A stretch of DNA of 64,000 bases, taken from NCBI GenBank assembly GCA_020186115.1, contig WSYJ01000153.1, forward strand, positions 1-64,000. The letters run 5' to 3'. The stretch is from Histomonas meleagridis (lineage: Eukaryota; Parabasalia; Tritrichomonadida; Dientamoebidae). Position 1 is the stretch's first letter; the number at the start of each line of letters is the position of its first letter. The position numbers were made by a program, and so were the translations under genes. This document shows, piece after piece, positions 38,308 through 48,850 of this stretch. The notes beneath the pieces are model-generated. The model ran no database searches and was not told the origin of the DNA. It saw nothing but the letters and a program-made list of their open reading frames with translations.

Positions 38308-41300
38308 TTAAGATGTTTTATTGAAATCGAATGTAACCAAAACATATTTTTGAAATGTTTCCATCATTCCCTCGAACAATGCCTTTGCAGATATGTATGC
38401 TTCCTTTGCGGTACCTTTTTCAATCTTTTGCAAGAACTGAATTGAGTCGAAGAAGGACTGAAAGTTTTCCAATATAATACTTCGTAACTTTTCGATCTTT
38501 TGTTTATCTTCTGCGTGTTCCTTTTCATAATTCTCGTCCAAAAATTTCTTACACAGCTGACTATTAGTACCATTTGTATATGATTGGATTTGTGACTTTA
38601 ATATTCCCGATATTTTCGATATGAAATCGTCATCTGGGATTTTCTCTTGTTCCTTAAATTGATATTCAACCCAATACTTTTCTAATAACAATTGATATGT
38701 TTTCCTTGAGATTAACATAGAGTTATATTCGATCGATGACAATATTTTCTCGGGGAATGAATCAACAACTTCAATCCTTCGTGTCATTTGTGGGAAAGAT
38801 TTTCCTGTTTTACAAAAACTTTGTTTAACTGAAAAGGCGGTTAACGTATCGGCCGAATTTTCATTGATAAACGTCTTCTCCGATTTGAATATTTGTGGGT
38901 GGTTACCGTTGACAGCGGTTTTTTGATGCTTAAAATCTGGACGATAATAAATGTCAGCGATTTCTTCTTGTGAAGATACTAACGCAGGTGTAATAACTAT
39001 TGACATTAAGTTTGGGTTCTTTAAGTCTTCAGCTGATGGAGGTTCAGAGTCTATCGAAGCATTGGGGAATTTTTCTTTCATCTCTTGTGTTACACTTGAA
39101 GGTGTTATTGAAGATTTATACATATAAATAAAAGAACGATTTCGAAATGATTCAGAGAACCCATCGCCATAAAAAGAGATCTTAATATACATTGGATAAG
39201 ATCTTGAAGCAGTACTAATTCGTGAATATATCTTCGCTTGTAATTCGGTGATTTTAATCATTAGTTCGATATATTGGAAAGGTTTTACACATGTATCAAT
39301 TAATTGTTGTAAATAAGGAATTCCATATTCATCGAAATCATTTGAAATATATATTTCAACAACTTTAAATAATATTTCTTGATGTAATTCGCGGCCATTT
39401 TCAGCTTCGAAATCCAAAAATTTCTTTTTTAGTTTTGTATTATCACATTTAAACAAAGGTAATACATTAATTAAAGTTGAAGCTAATTCCAAATTATTTT
39501 TACAGATAATATTTAATTGAATTATTCGTTTTAATAATCGTAATAATAATTTATTGTTTTGATTTAATGACTTACAATATTCATATATAGTAATTAATGA
39601 TTCACATTTTTCATCTTGATTATTACTTGTATCAGGTAAATTCCGAATGATATATATTGATGAAATAATTTTCTCGAAGATTTCAAATTCTTTTTTATAT
39701 TGTGATGGTATTTCTTGAATAAATATTTTACCAATATTTGAATCGAATTTAATAGTTTTTGATAATTTCCAAAAAGTCATCAAAGTTTCTTCTAAAGTTT
39801 TGTTAATATTTTTATTAATTTTATAATCAGCTTCAATTATAATGAAATACCAACTTAAAATTGATTTATTATTATTTAGAAAGATCTTTAATATCGTCGG
39901 AATTAAACTATAATCAAGTTGTTCATCAATAGACATTGTCTTAAAGTAAGTTGCAAATATTGAAGTATCAATTGCAGAGAAATATAATTCATAATCTATT
40001 TGTTCATCTAAAGGTTTTGTTATTGATGAATCACATTCTAATGATAACTTTAATGATAACTTTAAGAAATTTCTTTTCTCTTGAATTGGTAACTTTTGAT
40101 ACATTTTTGAGAAATTCTTATTTTGTTTACATACATAAGATAATATAAATAATTTTAAGATCGATGATATAAATTCCGAATTACATATCTTATAAATCAT
40201 TGATATCGTTAATGAACTTGGATAAACATAAGCTATTGATGTCAATAGTTTTGATAATTCTTTATTCGTTTCGATTTGTTCTAATGACGTCAAAAATGAA
40301 GGAATGAAATTATTATTTGATGAATATAAAAACGCAGTTAATATTTGATTAATATAATCGACACAATGCGGCTTATTAAATGCGTCAATTAATTGTTGTG
40401 AAAATATCATTTGTAATTCAGTATTACTTCCATTATTTAAAAACCCATTAACACTTAACTTAAGTAATAATTGCATTTTGCATTTATCAATAGTTTGATT
40501 ATCATTACGTATAGCTAAAATAAAACTACAAACGATTTTCGATGCTTCTTCAGTATCAAAACATAATGATAACAAATCAATTAATACCGAAAAATGTTGT
40601 AACAATAATCGTTGATTAGCTAAGATACATGAGTTCTTAAACTTATCTTCATCACCTTTAATACTAACAATAACATTTAACTTCTCAAAGATGTTTGCGA
40701 TCTTCTTCTTGTTCTCTTCATTAGGATTCATTGAATATGAACGTGAAACTAATTGTAACAAATATGGTAATGTACGTATTAAGTTCCGGTAATCTTGTGA
40801 ATATTGATCTTGTTCAAATGCATTTGTAATTAATGGTAACATTGTATCAGCTAATTTAATTAATATGTTATTATTAATCTCTTTGTTGGAATGTGTCGTA
40901 TCAAACGCGGACTTGATAAACTCATCCATTATATTCGAATATTCACTTCCTGCTCGTGATAATAACTCACCAAACATTATCAGTAATGAATTAAATGCCT
41001 CTAACGAATGGTCTGGTATTGTCGCAATGATCTGACAGAGAGTGACCGTTAGAGATGGAGCATATTTGGACCACTCACTAATCCCTGAGAACATGAACGT
41101 GGAGATGCTCTTGCTAAGTAACGCGCGATATTCTTTGTAATGCAACAGTTGATAGATGGTTTGGTCTTGCGTAATTTTGGTGGAAGCTAACGAAAAATGA
41201 ATGCCTAACTTACCAATGACTTTTTGGGTTTTACGTGGAAATAGTTCGAAATCTTTGGGAGTGATAACTTGGTTCTTGGGTGCAAATGGATATAATAATA

Positions 41301-42798
41301 TGTCATCATCTGCTTTGGGGGTAAAATTTCCGACATCACTAGACAAGTGAAATACGCCATATGCACATGGCGTGAACTTGTTTTCCGCAAATGCTTTTTT
41401 ATCGATTTGGACAATCAAAAATAATGATATTAATGGTGACTCGGTAACACTTAAGTCGAATGCAAATGTTTCGTTGACACTACTGTCTTTACCACCGAAG
41501 ATTTGTGAACACCATATTACATTATCATGTGACATCATAACTATACTTTCGAATCCACGTAGAAATGTTCCATCTGTAGTATCTATGATACGGGTTATAA
41601 TACGTAATTTCTTATGATTAATTTCTAATTTCAAATTTGATAACGTCAAATTTAACATTGAACGTTTCTCATGTGGGGAAATCGTTGATGGTAATAAGTA
41701 TGGAGGGATAATTTGACATTCAGATAATTCCATTCCTTGAACAATTTCATTTGTTGAACCATAATACGGCGTAAATTTAACCGTAAAATAAGGCGCACAA
41801 TGTGTTATCGTCTTTTCGATTGAATGGGTTAGTTCGGATTCGCCGGTTAAGTACGTATGGAAATTTGGATAAAGTGACTTGTTCGTTGAAGTGTTTGATT
41901 GCTTTTCAACAGTGACACTTTTTCCATAACTTTCTGCTTCTGTACACGGGGGAACTTCGATAGCTGCACACGCTACGAATTTACGTTCATCAAATTGTCC
42001 TTCTCGATGTACTAATAATACATATGAATAAACTAGTAGCCATGTCTTAGTTTTGAGATCATGTTTATCAAGTTGATTAAATATAAGTTCATAGTCTTGA
42101 CGCTCAGGTGAAACTAAAATAGATACGGGACAACTTAAGAAGGATTTCTTGGCTGGGCTATAAAGAAAGAAACGATATATCATTTGTGACTTAACCATTT
42201 TGATGTTAACACTTGCATGTAGTAATGTGTATTGTGGATCAGAATCGGTTACAGTAACTTTCTTCATAAAATCATCAAAGATATCTCGCCCCCATGTGGT
42301 TAACGTAGTCATGGATGAAAAGAATGTTCGATTGTTTTTGGGATAACCAAGTTCAATGCGTAAGTTATCAACACTCGTGGCAAGAGAACTATGAAGGGAA
42401 ACGATTTGTTGAATTGTTTGAGATTTTTGACATAAATTAAACATGGTTATGACATCAACTATTCTATTGCTGATTTGAAGTACTTTGTCTGGTGATGCAT
42501 TGCTCATGAATGCGAGAGCAGTACGAATTGTAACTGCGGTTTCAATAAATAAAATATCTTCATCTTTTGATAACAAATTTCTTTGTGTAATGTCCTTGCC
42601 CTCATAGAGTTTAGAACAAGTAATTGGAAATATTCCTTCCTTTTTGGAGTATAGATTTTTTCCTCTATACCAATTTTGAGTCTTTTCAATGACTTTAATT
42701 TGATCACCAACAATCACAGTTAACTCGCTCGGGTTGCTTGCTATGTAACTATTTTTTATTATAGCGATACCATTTGTTGGAACCCAGTTGTCACTCAT
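38308..42798 (-). CDS. DOCK-family Rac/Rho guanine-nucleotide exchange factor
   Basis: The 1,496-residue protein starts MSDNWVPTNG with an SH3 domain (about 5-65: ELTVIVGDQIKVIEK, NWYRGKN, GIFPITC). A helical region follows, then a C2/DHR1 domain (about 385-540, LNLTLSNLKLEI...) and a long helical array. The C-terminal DHR2 lies at about 1195-1490, beginning YPMYIKISFYGDGF and with later helices ISGILKSQIQ and FEGMMETFQKY. DHR2 exchanges nucleotide on Rac/Cdc42-type GTPases and DHR1 binds phosphoinositides, driving actin changes. The SH3 places it with DOCK-A/B. The start is ATG 42798, not the TTG at 42846. AAAAAGTGTCAA directly precedes the ATG. Confidence 0.85.
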   Translation of the reverse strand: MSDNWVPTNGIAIIKNSYIASNPSELTVIVGDQIKVIEKTQNWYRGKNLYSKKEGIFPITCSKLYEGKDITQRNLLSKDEDILFIETAVTIRTALAFMSNASPDKVLQISNRIVDVITMFNLCQKSQTIQQIVSLHSSLATSVDNLRIELGYPKNNRTFFSSMTTLTTWGRDIFDDFMKKVTVTDSDPQYTLLHASVNIKMVKSQMIYRFFLYSPAKKSFLSCPVSILVSPERQDYELIFNQLDKHDLKTKTWLLVYSYVLLVHREGQFDERKFVACAAIEVPPCTEAESYGKSVTVEKQSNTSTNKSLYPNFHTYLTGESELTHSIEKTITHCAPYFTVKFTPYYGSTNEIVQGMELSECQIIPPYLLPSTISPHEKRSMLNLTLSNLKLEINHKKLRIITRIIDTTDGTFLRGFESIVMMSHDNVIWCSQIFGGKDSSVNETFAFDLSVTESPLISLFLIVQIDKKAFAENKFTPCAYGVFHLSSDVGNFTPKADDDILLYPFAPKNQVITPKDFELFPRKTQKVIGKLGIHFSLASTKITQDQTIYQLLHYKEYRALLSKSISTFMFSGISEWSKYAPSLTVTLCQIIATIPDHSLEAFNSLLIMFGELLSRAGSEYSNIMDEFIKSAFDTTHSNKEINNNILIKLADTMLPLITNAFEQDQYSQDYRNLIRTLPYLLQLVSRSYSMNPNEENKKKIANIFEKLNVIVSIKGDEDKFKNSCILANQRLLLQHFSVLIDLLSLCFDTEEASKIVCSFILAIRNDNQTIDKCKMQLLLKLSVNGFLNNGSNTELQMIFSQQLIDAFNKPHCVDYINQILTAFLYSSNNNFIPSFLTSLEQIETNKELSKLLTSIAYVYPSSLTISMIYKICNSEFISSILKLFILSYVCKQNKNFSKMYQKLPIQEKRNFLKLSLKLSLECDSSITKPLDEQIDYELYFSAIDTSIFATYFKTMSIDEQLDYSLIPTILKIFLNNNKSILSWYFIIIEADYKINKNINKTLEETLMTFWKLSKTIKFDSNIGKIFIQEIPSQYKKEFEIFEKIISSIYIIRNLPDTSNNQDEKCESLITIYEYCKSLNQNNKLLLRLLKRIIQLNIICKNNLELASTLINVLPLFKCDNTKLKKKFLDFEAENGRELHQEILFKVVEIYISNDFDEYGIPYLQQLIDTCVKPFQYIELMIKITELQAKIYSRISTASRSYPMYIKISFYGDGFSESFRNRSFIYMYKSSITPSSVTQEMKEKFPNASIDSEPPSAEDLKNPNLMSIVITPALVSSQEEIADIYYRPDFKHQKTAVNGNHPQIFKSEKTFINENSADTLTAFSVKQSFCKTGKSFPQMTRRIEVVDSFPEKILSSIEYNSMLISRKTYQLLLEKYWVEYQFKEQEKIPDDDFISKISGILKSQIQSYTNGTNSQLCKKFLDENYEKEHAEDKQKIEKLRSIILENFQSFFDSIQFLQKIEKGTAKEAYISAKALFEGMMETFQKYVLVTFDFNKTS

Positions 42799-43924
42799 TT
42801 GACACTTTTTTTTCTTTTTATCTTTTGAATTTTCCCTAAAATCCAAATAAATTCAATTAGTTTACCATAAAACCGTTAATTGGAAAAGTTTTGTAGTCAT
42901 GACGTTAGTTAACGGCAAATGATGTCATTCGTTTTTTCATTTTATTGATGAATAATCAAATGATTTTTGAAATATAATAAAATATTAAAGGATATTATGA
43001 GGAAGAAAACAGTATTTAATATAAAATAAATCGAAAAAAATTAAATAAATGGATACATTATAAAAATAAAAAAAATTTAAAATAATTACTTCTAGTAAAA
43101 AGTATTTTTGTCATACCCAAATAGAAACATCAATAATTTTATACAAAGCCAAAGATAGCTCTAAACACAGAATCTTAAAAGCAGATGATATGATATTTAC
43201 AACTTTCAATAACCCATTGAAAAAGCAAAAATTACAAAAGGCCTTATGAAGTCATCAAATAAACGGTCAAGATTGTACGTTAATTCTTTAAATAAAAAAA
43301 TTACATATAATGAAAATAACATAACAAGAAGACCATTAAACCAGCAGCCTACAAAAATATTCATCACGTTATAGAATTATTATCATGAAGATTCAGTAAT
43401 TTCATAGTGTAAAATATTGTATGAATATATCACAAGAAGAAATTAATAAGCCTTAATTAAGAAGTGCCGGTAAAAAGAATAAAAACATGTGTAATATATA
43501 TAAAGCAAGAGATTTTTAACTTTGGTATTATTGCCTGCAAAATACACTTTTGAATGTACCACTTTTGAGTAAAGTAGTAAATCAAAAGCATTTAAATGTT
43601 TCTCACAATTGTGACTTGGGAAAATACTTTAAATGTATAATTATACAAATGATTATGTTTTAATCATGAAAATAGATATGAAGATAACTTTTAAGTATCT
43701 GATGCAAAAATGATTTTTAATAAACTAAAAGAATATTAAGTATTTTTTGAATGCAATCATTGACTGATTAATAGCCATTAATGACATAATATAAAAAAAA
43801 ACACAAAATCATCATGCAACAAGTGATTCTTGTCGAATGACACACCCAAATCTAAAACCGCCACATTTCATTGAATTTGGAATCGGTTACAACACCACAA
43901 AACGATCTGTAGCAGTTTTTTGAA
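42799..43924. other. Intergenic region between divergent genes
   Basis: About 1.1 kb with no gene. AAAAAGTG lies at the left edge (minus strand, serving the DOCK gene). Two CACTTTTG copies lie near 43550 and 43568. Confidence 0.4.
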
Positions 43925-46219
43925 ATGAGCGCTTTTGGATTCACAGACGAGCCTGTCCAAGATAGTGCAGATAACGGTGAAAGCGCATTCAGCTTTACCG
44001 ATGGACCTGTTGAAGAAAACAATGAAAGTTCATTCAATTTTGGATCAAATGATGAAGGATCTTCTTCATTTAATTTTGGTATGGAACACCCTGAAAGCGA
44101 ATCTGCTTCTGAGTTTAGTTTCGGATCTTCAGCTGAACCAACGCCATCTGCACCTCAACCAAAAGCAGCACCTAAACCTGCATACAAGAAAAAGACGCCA
44201 AGAGTATTAGGTCAAGGAAAAAAGAAGAAGCCAAGTAGGTTTGCCAAGAAACCAGGTGATTCAAATTTAAATTTAAGTTCAACTCAAAAAGCACAATTAT
44301 TCCCAAGCAAACCAAAAACAGAAAATGCTGAAAGTACCACACCTGAACCAGCTGCACCAAAGCTAGCTCCTTCTCAACCAACTCCAGAAATTCCACAAGA
44401 ATCAGAACAAACATCTTCATTCTCATTTACATCAAACGAAAATGAAACAGCGCCACCTCAATACCAACCAGAAGAAGAAGTTAATCCATTTTCTGCGCCA
44501 AGTGCTAATTCATTTTCATCTCAAAATGTTCAACAAGAAACATCTCAAGCTCCAATTGGATCTTCTAGTGAAGCTGTGGCCGTATCAGATGAAATCGAAG
44601 GATTAGATACAGAAGGAAATTCATTTGTTCAACGCCTCAAGAATTGCCTTAAAGACATCAAAACATCAGTAGAAAGCACAAAGAAGGACAAGGTAACACT
44701 TTCGGACCTTGAAAGACGACAAATAAATGCACTTAATAGTGAACAATATGAGCTTGCCGATCAACTCAATACATCCATAATCCGCACTAAGAACCTCATC
44801 AACGAGCAACAAAACACATTTATAAGGTCTCTTTCCAACGCTTTTTCAATTTCAAATGATGCGCCTGGACATTTATTATCTCATGCTGCAGCCTCACAAA
44901 ATGAGCTCCCACAACTCCGCGTCCGTAAGTCAGCCCTTGATAAGCGTTTGACCACTCTTGTTGAAGAGCAAGAAAATGATAAACAAACGATTGACACTGA
45001 GCGTAAACGTAACGAAGAAACGATTAAAGAGCTTGAAAGGCCACTAAATGAACATCGTGCAAGTCATGAAGCGCTTGAACAGGAACTTCAGCAACGAATT
45101 GATGCGGCCAAGCAACCGTTTGTTGACCAATTGAATCAATATCAAGCCGAAACAGAAGAGCACAGCAAAATTATCCAAGACCTCCAAGCTCAAATCAATC
45201 AGCATAAGAAATCTATCAGCGAACTTAAGTCTAAGATTCAAGACACAAAGAAACAAATCCGAAACACAGAGAATCAATTTAACAACGAAAAAATTGAAGT
45301 GCAAAACGATCAATATAACATCAAAATCGAAACCGAAAAATTCAATCAAAAAGTCAAGGAAATTGAGGCACCCTATCAATCGTTGCTTGATGCGGTTGAC
45401 AAGCGCGACATCGAAATCACTGGCATTACTGCAGCCATTGATAAGATAGCAAAGCAAATCGATGATGGCGAGAAAGATGCAAGTGAATGTGAAAGTGCTG
45501 CCAAAATCATTAATACATTATGTCATGATCATTTTTCATATTCTGAAAAACGTGATTCCTTTAAACAAAAATATGATACTGCGCTTAAGAATCAAAAAGA
45601 GAATGAAGCACAACGTAATAAAATCAATGAAGATGTTGTCGAATTAAGAAGTAAACTTCAAACAGCATCTGATCAACTTATGGCAGCTAAGGCATCAATC
45701 CCAACACTGGAGACATCAAAGAAAGCAGCAGTAGCAGCAAAGAACTTCCGTGGAGCGCAACAACTTAATAAGCAAATCGCATCGATGAATGAACAAATTG
45801 TTGCAAATGAATCACTCGTAGCTCAAACAACCGAATTAATCGAAAAGATGGAAGCACAAGCTATGCAATATTCATCGGAAATCTCCAAAGCGCAAGTTGA
45901 CCTTGAAGAATCGAAAGTACTTTATTTGCAACTTGACTTCGAATTCTTCAGTAATTCGATTGAGGAAATGAAATCGTTGTTTAAGATCTCGCCGTTCGGT
46001 GAAAAGCTTTTGTCGCCGTTACTCGAAATGTTACAAATCGCAAAGGATAACACCGAAGTGCCGAAGGTGATGAGCAAGGAGGAAATGGAAGAGGAAATAC
46101 AAAAGTTGAACCAAAAACTGGAAGAGGCAATCGCGCAAGACGACTTCGACTCAGCAGCGCAAATTCAGGACCAAATTGACACGCTTACGGCAAAAGTGGA
46201 AAAGCTGACGCAAAAGTAA
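43925..46219 (+). CDS. Long coiled-coil protein with FxFG-like N-terminus
   Basis: The 764-residue protein begins with repeated aromatic-glycine motifs (AFGF, AFSF, SFNFG twice, EFSFG, SFSF within about 170 residues) in an acidic, Ser-rich region. A basic patch (KKKTPRVLGQGKKKKPSRFAKK in two blocks) and Pro-rich sequence follow. From about 245 to the end it is almost continuous coiled coil, closing with a UVR-like hairpin (EEAIAQDDFDSAAQIQDQID). FxFG motifs recall nucleoporins, but the same motifs occur in other disordered adaptors. No enzyme domain. The UVR-like unit links it to the protein at 11141. ATG 43925. Confidence 0.6.
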   Translation: MSAFGFTDEPVQDSADNGESAFSFTDGPVEENNESSFNFGSNDEGSSSFNFGMEHPESESASEFSFGSSAEPTPSAPQPKAAPKPAYKKKTPRVLGQGKKKKPSRFAKKPGDSNLNLSSTQKAQLFPSKPKTENAESTTPEPAAPKLAPSQPTPEIPQESEQTSSFSFTSNENETAPPQYQPEEEVNPFSAPSANSFSSQNVQQETSQAPIGSSSEAVAVSDEIEGLDTEGNSFVQRLKNCLKDIKTSVESTKKDKVTLSDLERRQINALNSEQYELADQLNTSIIRTKNLINEQQNTFIRSLSNAFSISNDAPGHLLSHAAASQNELPQLRVRKSALDKRLTTLVEEQENDKQTIDTERKRNEETIKELERPLNEHRASHEALEQELQQRIDAAKQPFVDQLNQYQAETEEHSKIIQDLQAQINQHKKSISELKSKIQDTKKQIRNTENQFNNEKIEVQNDQYNIKIETEKFNQKVKEIEAPYQSLLDAVDKRDIEITGITAAIDKIAKQIDDGEKDASECESAAKIINTLCHDHFSYSEKRDSFKQKYDTALKNQKENEAQRNKINEDVVELRSKLQTASDQLMAAKASIPTLETSKKAAVAAKNFRGAQQLNKQIASMNEQIVANESLVAQTTELIEKMEAQAMQYSSEISKAQVDLEESKVLYLQLDFEFFSNSIEEMKSLFKISPFGEKLLSPLLEMLQIAKDNTEVPKVMSKEEMEEEIQKLNQKLEEAIAQDDFDSAAQIQDQIDTLTAKVEKLTQK

Positions 46220-46270
46220 ATAAAAAAGTAAATGTAAAATAACTCTTTCGGCGTGTTGCGGGAAAAGAAA

Positions 46271-46651
46271 TGTGAAATGTGTAATATTGCAAACAGCACA
46301 ATATGAAATGTGTAATCATTACATACAGCACAATATGAAATGTGTAATTATTACATACAGCACAATATGAAATGTGTAATCATTACATACAGCACAATAT
46401 GAAATGTGTAATTATTACATACAGCACAATATGAAATGTGTAATCATTACATACAGCACAATATGAAATGTGTAATTATTACATACAGCACAATATGAAA
46501 TGTGTAATTATTACATACAGCACAATATGAAATGTGTAATTATTACATACAGCACAATATGAAATGTGTAATTATTACATACAGCACAATATGAAATGTG
46601 TAATTATTACATACAGCACAATATGAAATGTGTAATCATCACATGCAATGG
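46271..46651. repeat. 32-bp minisatellite, about 12 copies, palindromic core
   Basis: Units of 32 bp run head to tail from 46271. Ten (46303-46622) are identical except for one position that is C or T. The flanking first and last copies are degenerate. Each unit contains TGTAATYATTACA, a perfect 13-bp palindrome around the variable base. From 46303 the variants read C T C T C T T T T T, so part of the array grew as 64-bp pairs. It begins 51 nt after the stop of the coiled-coil gene. Confidence 0.95.
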
Positions 46652-46855
46652 ATATTAGCAAAATTACATCACAATAAATAGTATCTGCAAAAATATTGAA
46701 TACTTAGTGTGCAAAAACAATTTCATTGTCATTACTAATAGTGCATATTCTGAATTTGTTTGATATTTATTGAGCAAAAGCAAAATATTAATGAAACAAC
46801 ATATGTTTTGCATGTATTAAATATCAAATATTTTCAAAATTAATTAAAATTTATT

Positions 46856-46969
46856 ATGACAATTCGTTTGAAGGAAATCTTTGAAAGTATTTCATTTTGT
46901 GAACAAAATAAATTGATGCCAATGCTTAAGAAATTTGCTTATTATTTTGAAAAATATTTAATTGTTTAA
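46856..46969 (+). CDS. Short open frame, 37 codons, uncertain
   Basis: An ATG opens MTIRLKEIFESISFCEQ and stops at a TAA (46967-46969). The composition is protein-like and amphipathic, but there is no family match and no downstream continuation. It may be a fragment of a lost gene or chance. Confidence 0.2.
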   Translation: MTIRLKEIFESISFCEQNKLMPMLKKFAYYFEKYLIV

Positions 46970-47339
46970 CCTATTATCTTGTGAGGGATAACCGATTTGA
47001 CATGTCATTTTATAGTCAAATTTTGACAGCATGCAAAACCGTCGGATTTTCTGTTTCTTCGACCTCTTTTGACAATCCATAAAATAATTTATCGTATAAT
47101 ACTCGATATTTAAGATATTCCAAACTATAAAAAATATTTTAAATTGTATTTTAAATAATATATCCTAGTTAAAATATAAATGTATTAATAAAAAACGTGA
47201 AATTTTCAAAAATAATTATTGCACAGTACAAAGTAATCCACTGAAAATTTTTTTCCGGTCACAACAACACGTACAAAAATTGAGAACATTTTTTGGGTTT
47301 TGACTGTAGTTCGTTGCAACGAAATGATCATTTTGTGGA
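46970..47339. other. Spacer, nothing seen
   Basis: AT-rich upstream region of the Rho-like gene. No clear gene or repeat. Confidence 0.35.
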
Positions 47340-48224
47340 ATGAATAATAAATATAACGAAAAGCCCCATCTGAATCATGAACATAAGCTAACCTTTATTG
47401 GGTCTCCACAGGTTGGTAAGTCATCTTATCTTATGACATATAAAAACGGAAATTTTCCTAAGAATGGTATTTTACAAGTTATTGAAACCTACAAAAAAGA
47501 TTTTGAAATTCCTTCCAAAGAAGAGAACTGGAGATTTATATTTTGTGATACATCATCAACTGATGAATATCAGAGATATCAATGTTTTCCATATACAGAT
47601 GTTTTTATGATTTGCTTCTCTGTTATCAATCCACAGTCATACCAAGATATATTTAATTATTGGCTTCCAACTCTCGCATCATATCAGCACGATAGGCCAA
47701 AACTTAAATTAATTATTGGTTTACAGACTGATTTACGCAAGCAATATATGCAAAGTGGGTATCCCGTGATAGCCTTTAAAGATGCGAAAGAAGCTTTCAA
47801 GAATAATGGTTTACATTATGTTGAATGCACAGCATACAAAAAGAAAAATATTAAAAAAGTTCTTAAGAAAGCAGCAGATCTCTTAAGAAATGATGAAGAA
47901 GAGGAAGATGATGATGATGATGACGACGATGATGATGAAGATGATGGTGACGAAAACGATGACAATGATAATAATGATGATAATGGTGATGACAATGGTA
48001 ATGATAACAATGATAATGGTAATGATAACAACGATGACAATGGTAATGATAAAAATGATAGCAACAGCAGTCGGAGCAAAAATTCCAGTTCTTGTTGCAG
48101 CTGCTGCTCTTGCAATTGTTGCAAATGCGATGGATGCTGTAAATGTAAGTGCGGCGGCGGAGGATCATGTTGCTCATCGGGATGCTGCTGTTGCTGCGGC
48201 TCAGATTGCTGCTGCTGCGATTAA
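47340..48224 (+). CDS. Atypical Rho-like GTPase with Asp/Asn linker and poly-Cys tail
   Basis: The 294-residue protein has a Ras-superfamily domain (17-183) closest to Rho/Rac. The P-loop is GSPQVGKSS (21-29). The switch II motif reads DTSSTDEY at 70-77, where DTAGQE is usual, so the catalytic Gln and invariant Gly are missing. G4 reads GLQTDLR (127-133), with Gln in the usual Lys place, and G5 is ECTA (162-165). After an acidic run and Asn/Asp/Gly repeats (184-240) the last 43 residues contain 23 cysteines. No CAAX box ends the protein. Slow or no GTP hydrolysis and heavy S-acylation are inferences. ATG 47340. Confidence 0.75.
   Translation: MNNKYNEKPHLNHEHKLTFIGSPQVGKSSYLMTYKNGNFPKNGILQVIETYKKDFEIPSKEENWRFIFCDTSSTDEYQRYQCFPYTDVFMICFSVINPQSYQDIFNYWLPTLASYQHDRPKLKLIIGLQTDLRKQYMQSGYPVIAFKDAKEAFKNNGLHYVECTAYKKKNIKKVLKKAADLLRNDEEEEDDDDDDDDDDEDDGDENDDNDNNDDNGDDNGNDNNDNGNDNNDDNGNDKNDSNSSRSKNSSSCCSCCSCNCCKCDGCCKCKCGGGGSCCSSGCCCCCGSDCCCCD
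47890..48060 (+). repeat. GAT/AAT-type trinucleotide microsatellite inside the Rho-like gene
   Basis: Imperfect GAT, GAC, AAT and GGT triplets encode the acidic and Asn-rich linker. Being in-frame triplets, length changes would alter the linker without breaking the frame. Confidence 0.8.
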
Positions 48225-48850
48225 TCACATTATACTTATTAAATCATCCAATATCTGAATTTTAATTTATATTAACAAAAGATATAAAACATTTTCGTTA
48301 ATTTCTGGTTACAAATCCAAAAATATTTCTCATTTGTGAATATATGATAACAAACTGTAATTATGAGCATCAAATTTTCATTGAACTTCTTCGATCGTGT
48401 ACTAAGTTTATAGAAAAGTAATTTTTTTATGTGTTTTTAAAAATATAATAATTCTCACTTTGACTATGATATAAATGTTTCGCAATGAATAATATAAATA
48501 TTTATGCATCAAAAACATTTTCAATCAAATGAATTAAGAATTATTAAAATCAAATAAAATGCATATAAAAGAAATTAATTTCATTACCTTCTTCATTTAG
48601 AGTATTTACAACTGATAATAAATAAAAACCGAAGTCAAATATTTCTAATTATTATTTCTTCGTTACCTTATTCACTTAAAGTATTTTCAACTATCGATAA
48701 TATAAAAACCGAAGTCAAATATTTCTTCGTTCCCTTTATACGTAAAACATTTTCACTAACGATAATATAAAAATCGCATTGAACATTTCTTCACCTAAAA
48801 TAACAATTCACACAAATAAAATATTTACAAAACAGAATAATTTCTTACAG
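48225..48850. other. Spacer with degenerate tandem repeats
   Basis: No gene. From 48581 three degenerate copies of roughly 65-80 bp (starting 48581, 48660 and 48727) share TTCRTTACCTT near the start and ATAAAAACCGAAGTCAAATATTTC near the end. They lie just past the 3' end of the cyclase-like gene. Confidence 0.55.

Noticed and set aside
45044-45457. 137-codon minus-strand frame
   Set aside because: Antisense of a coiled-coil coding region; Leu/Phe/Val bias is the expected mirror of Lys/Glu/Asn codons.
46271-46651. CRISPR array
   Set aside because: Units are contiguous 32-bp copies with no unique spacers, and the host is eukaryotic.
47816-48258. Open frames on both strands rich in Ser, His, Met or Leu
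   Set aside because: They are frame shadows of the GAT-type microsatellite within the Rho-like gene.
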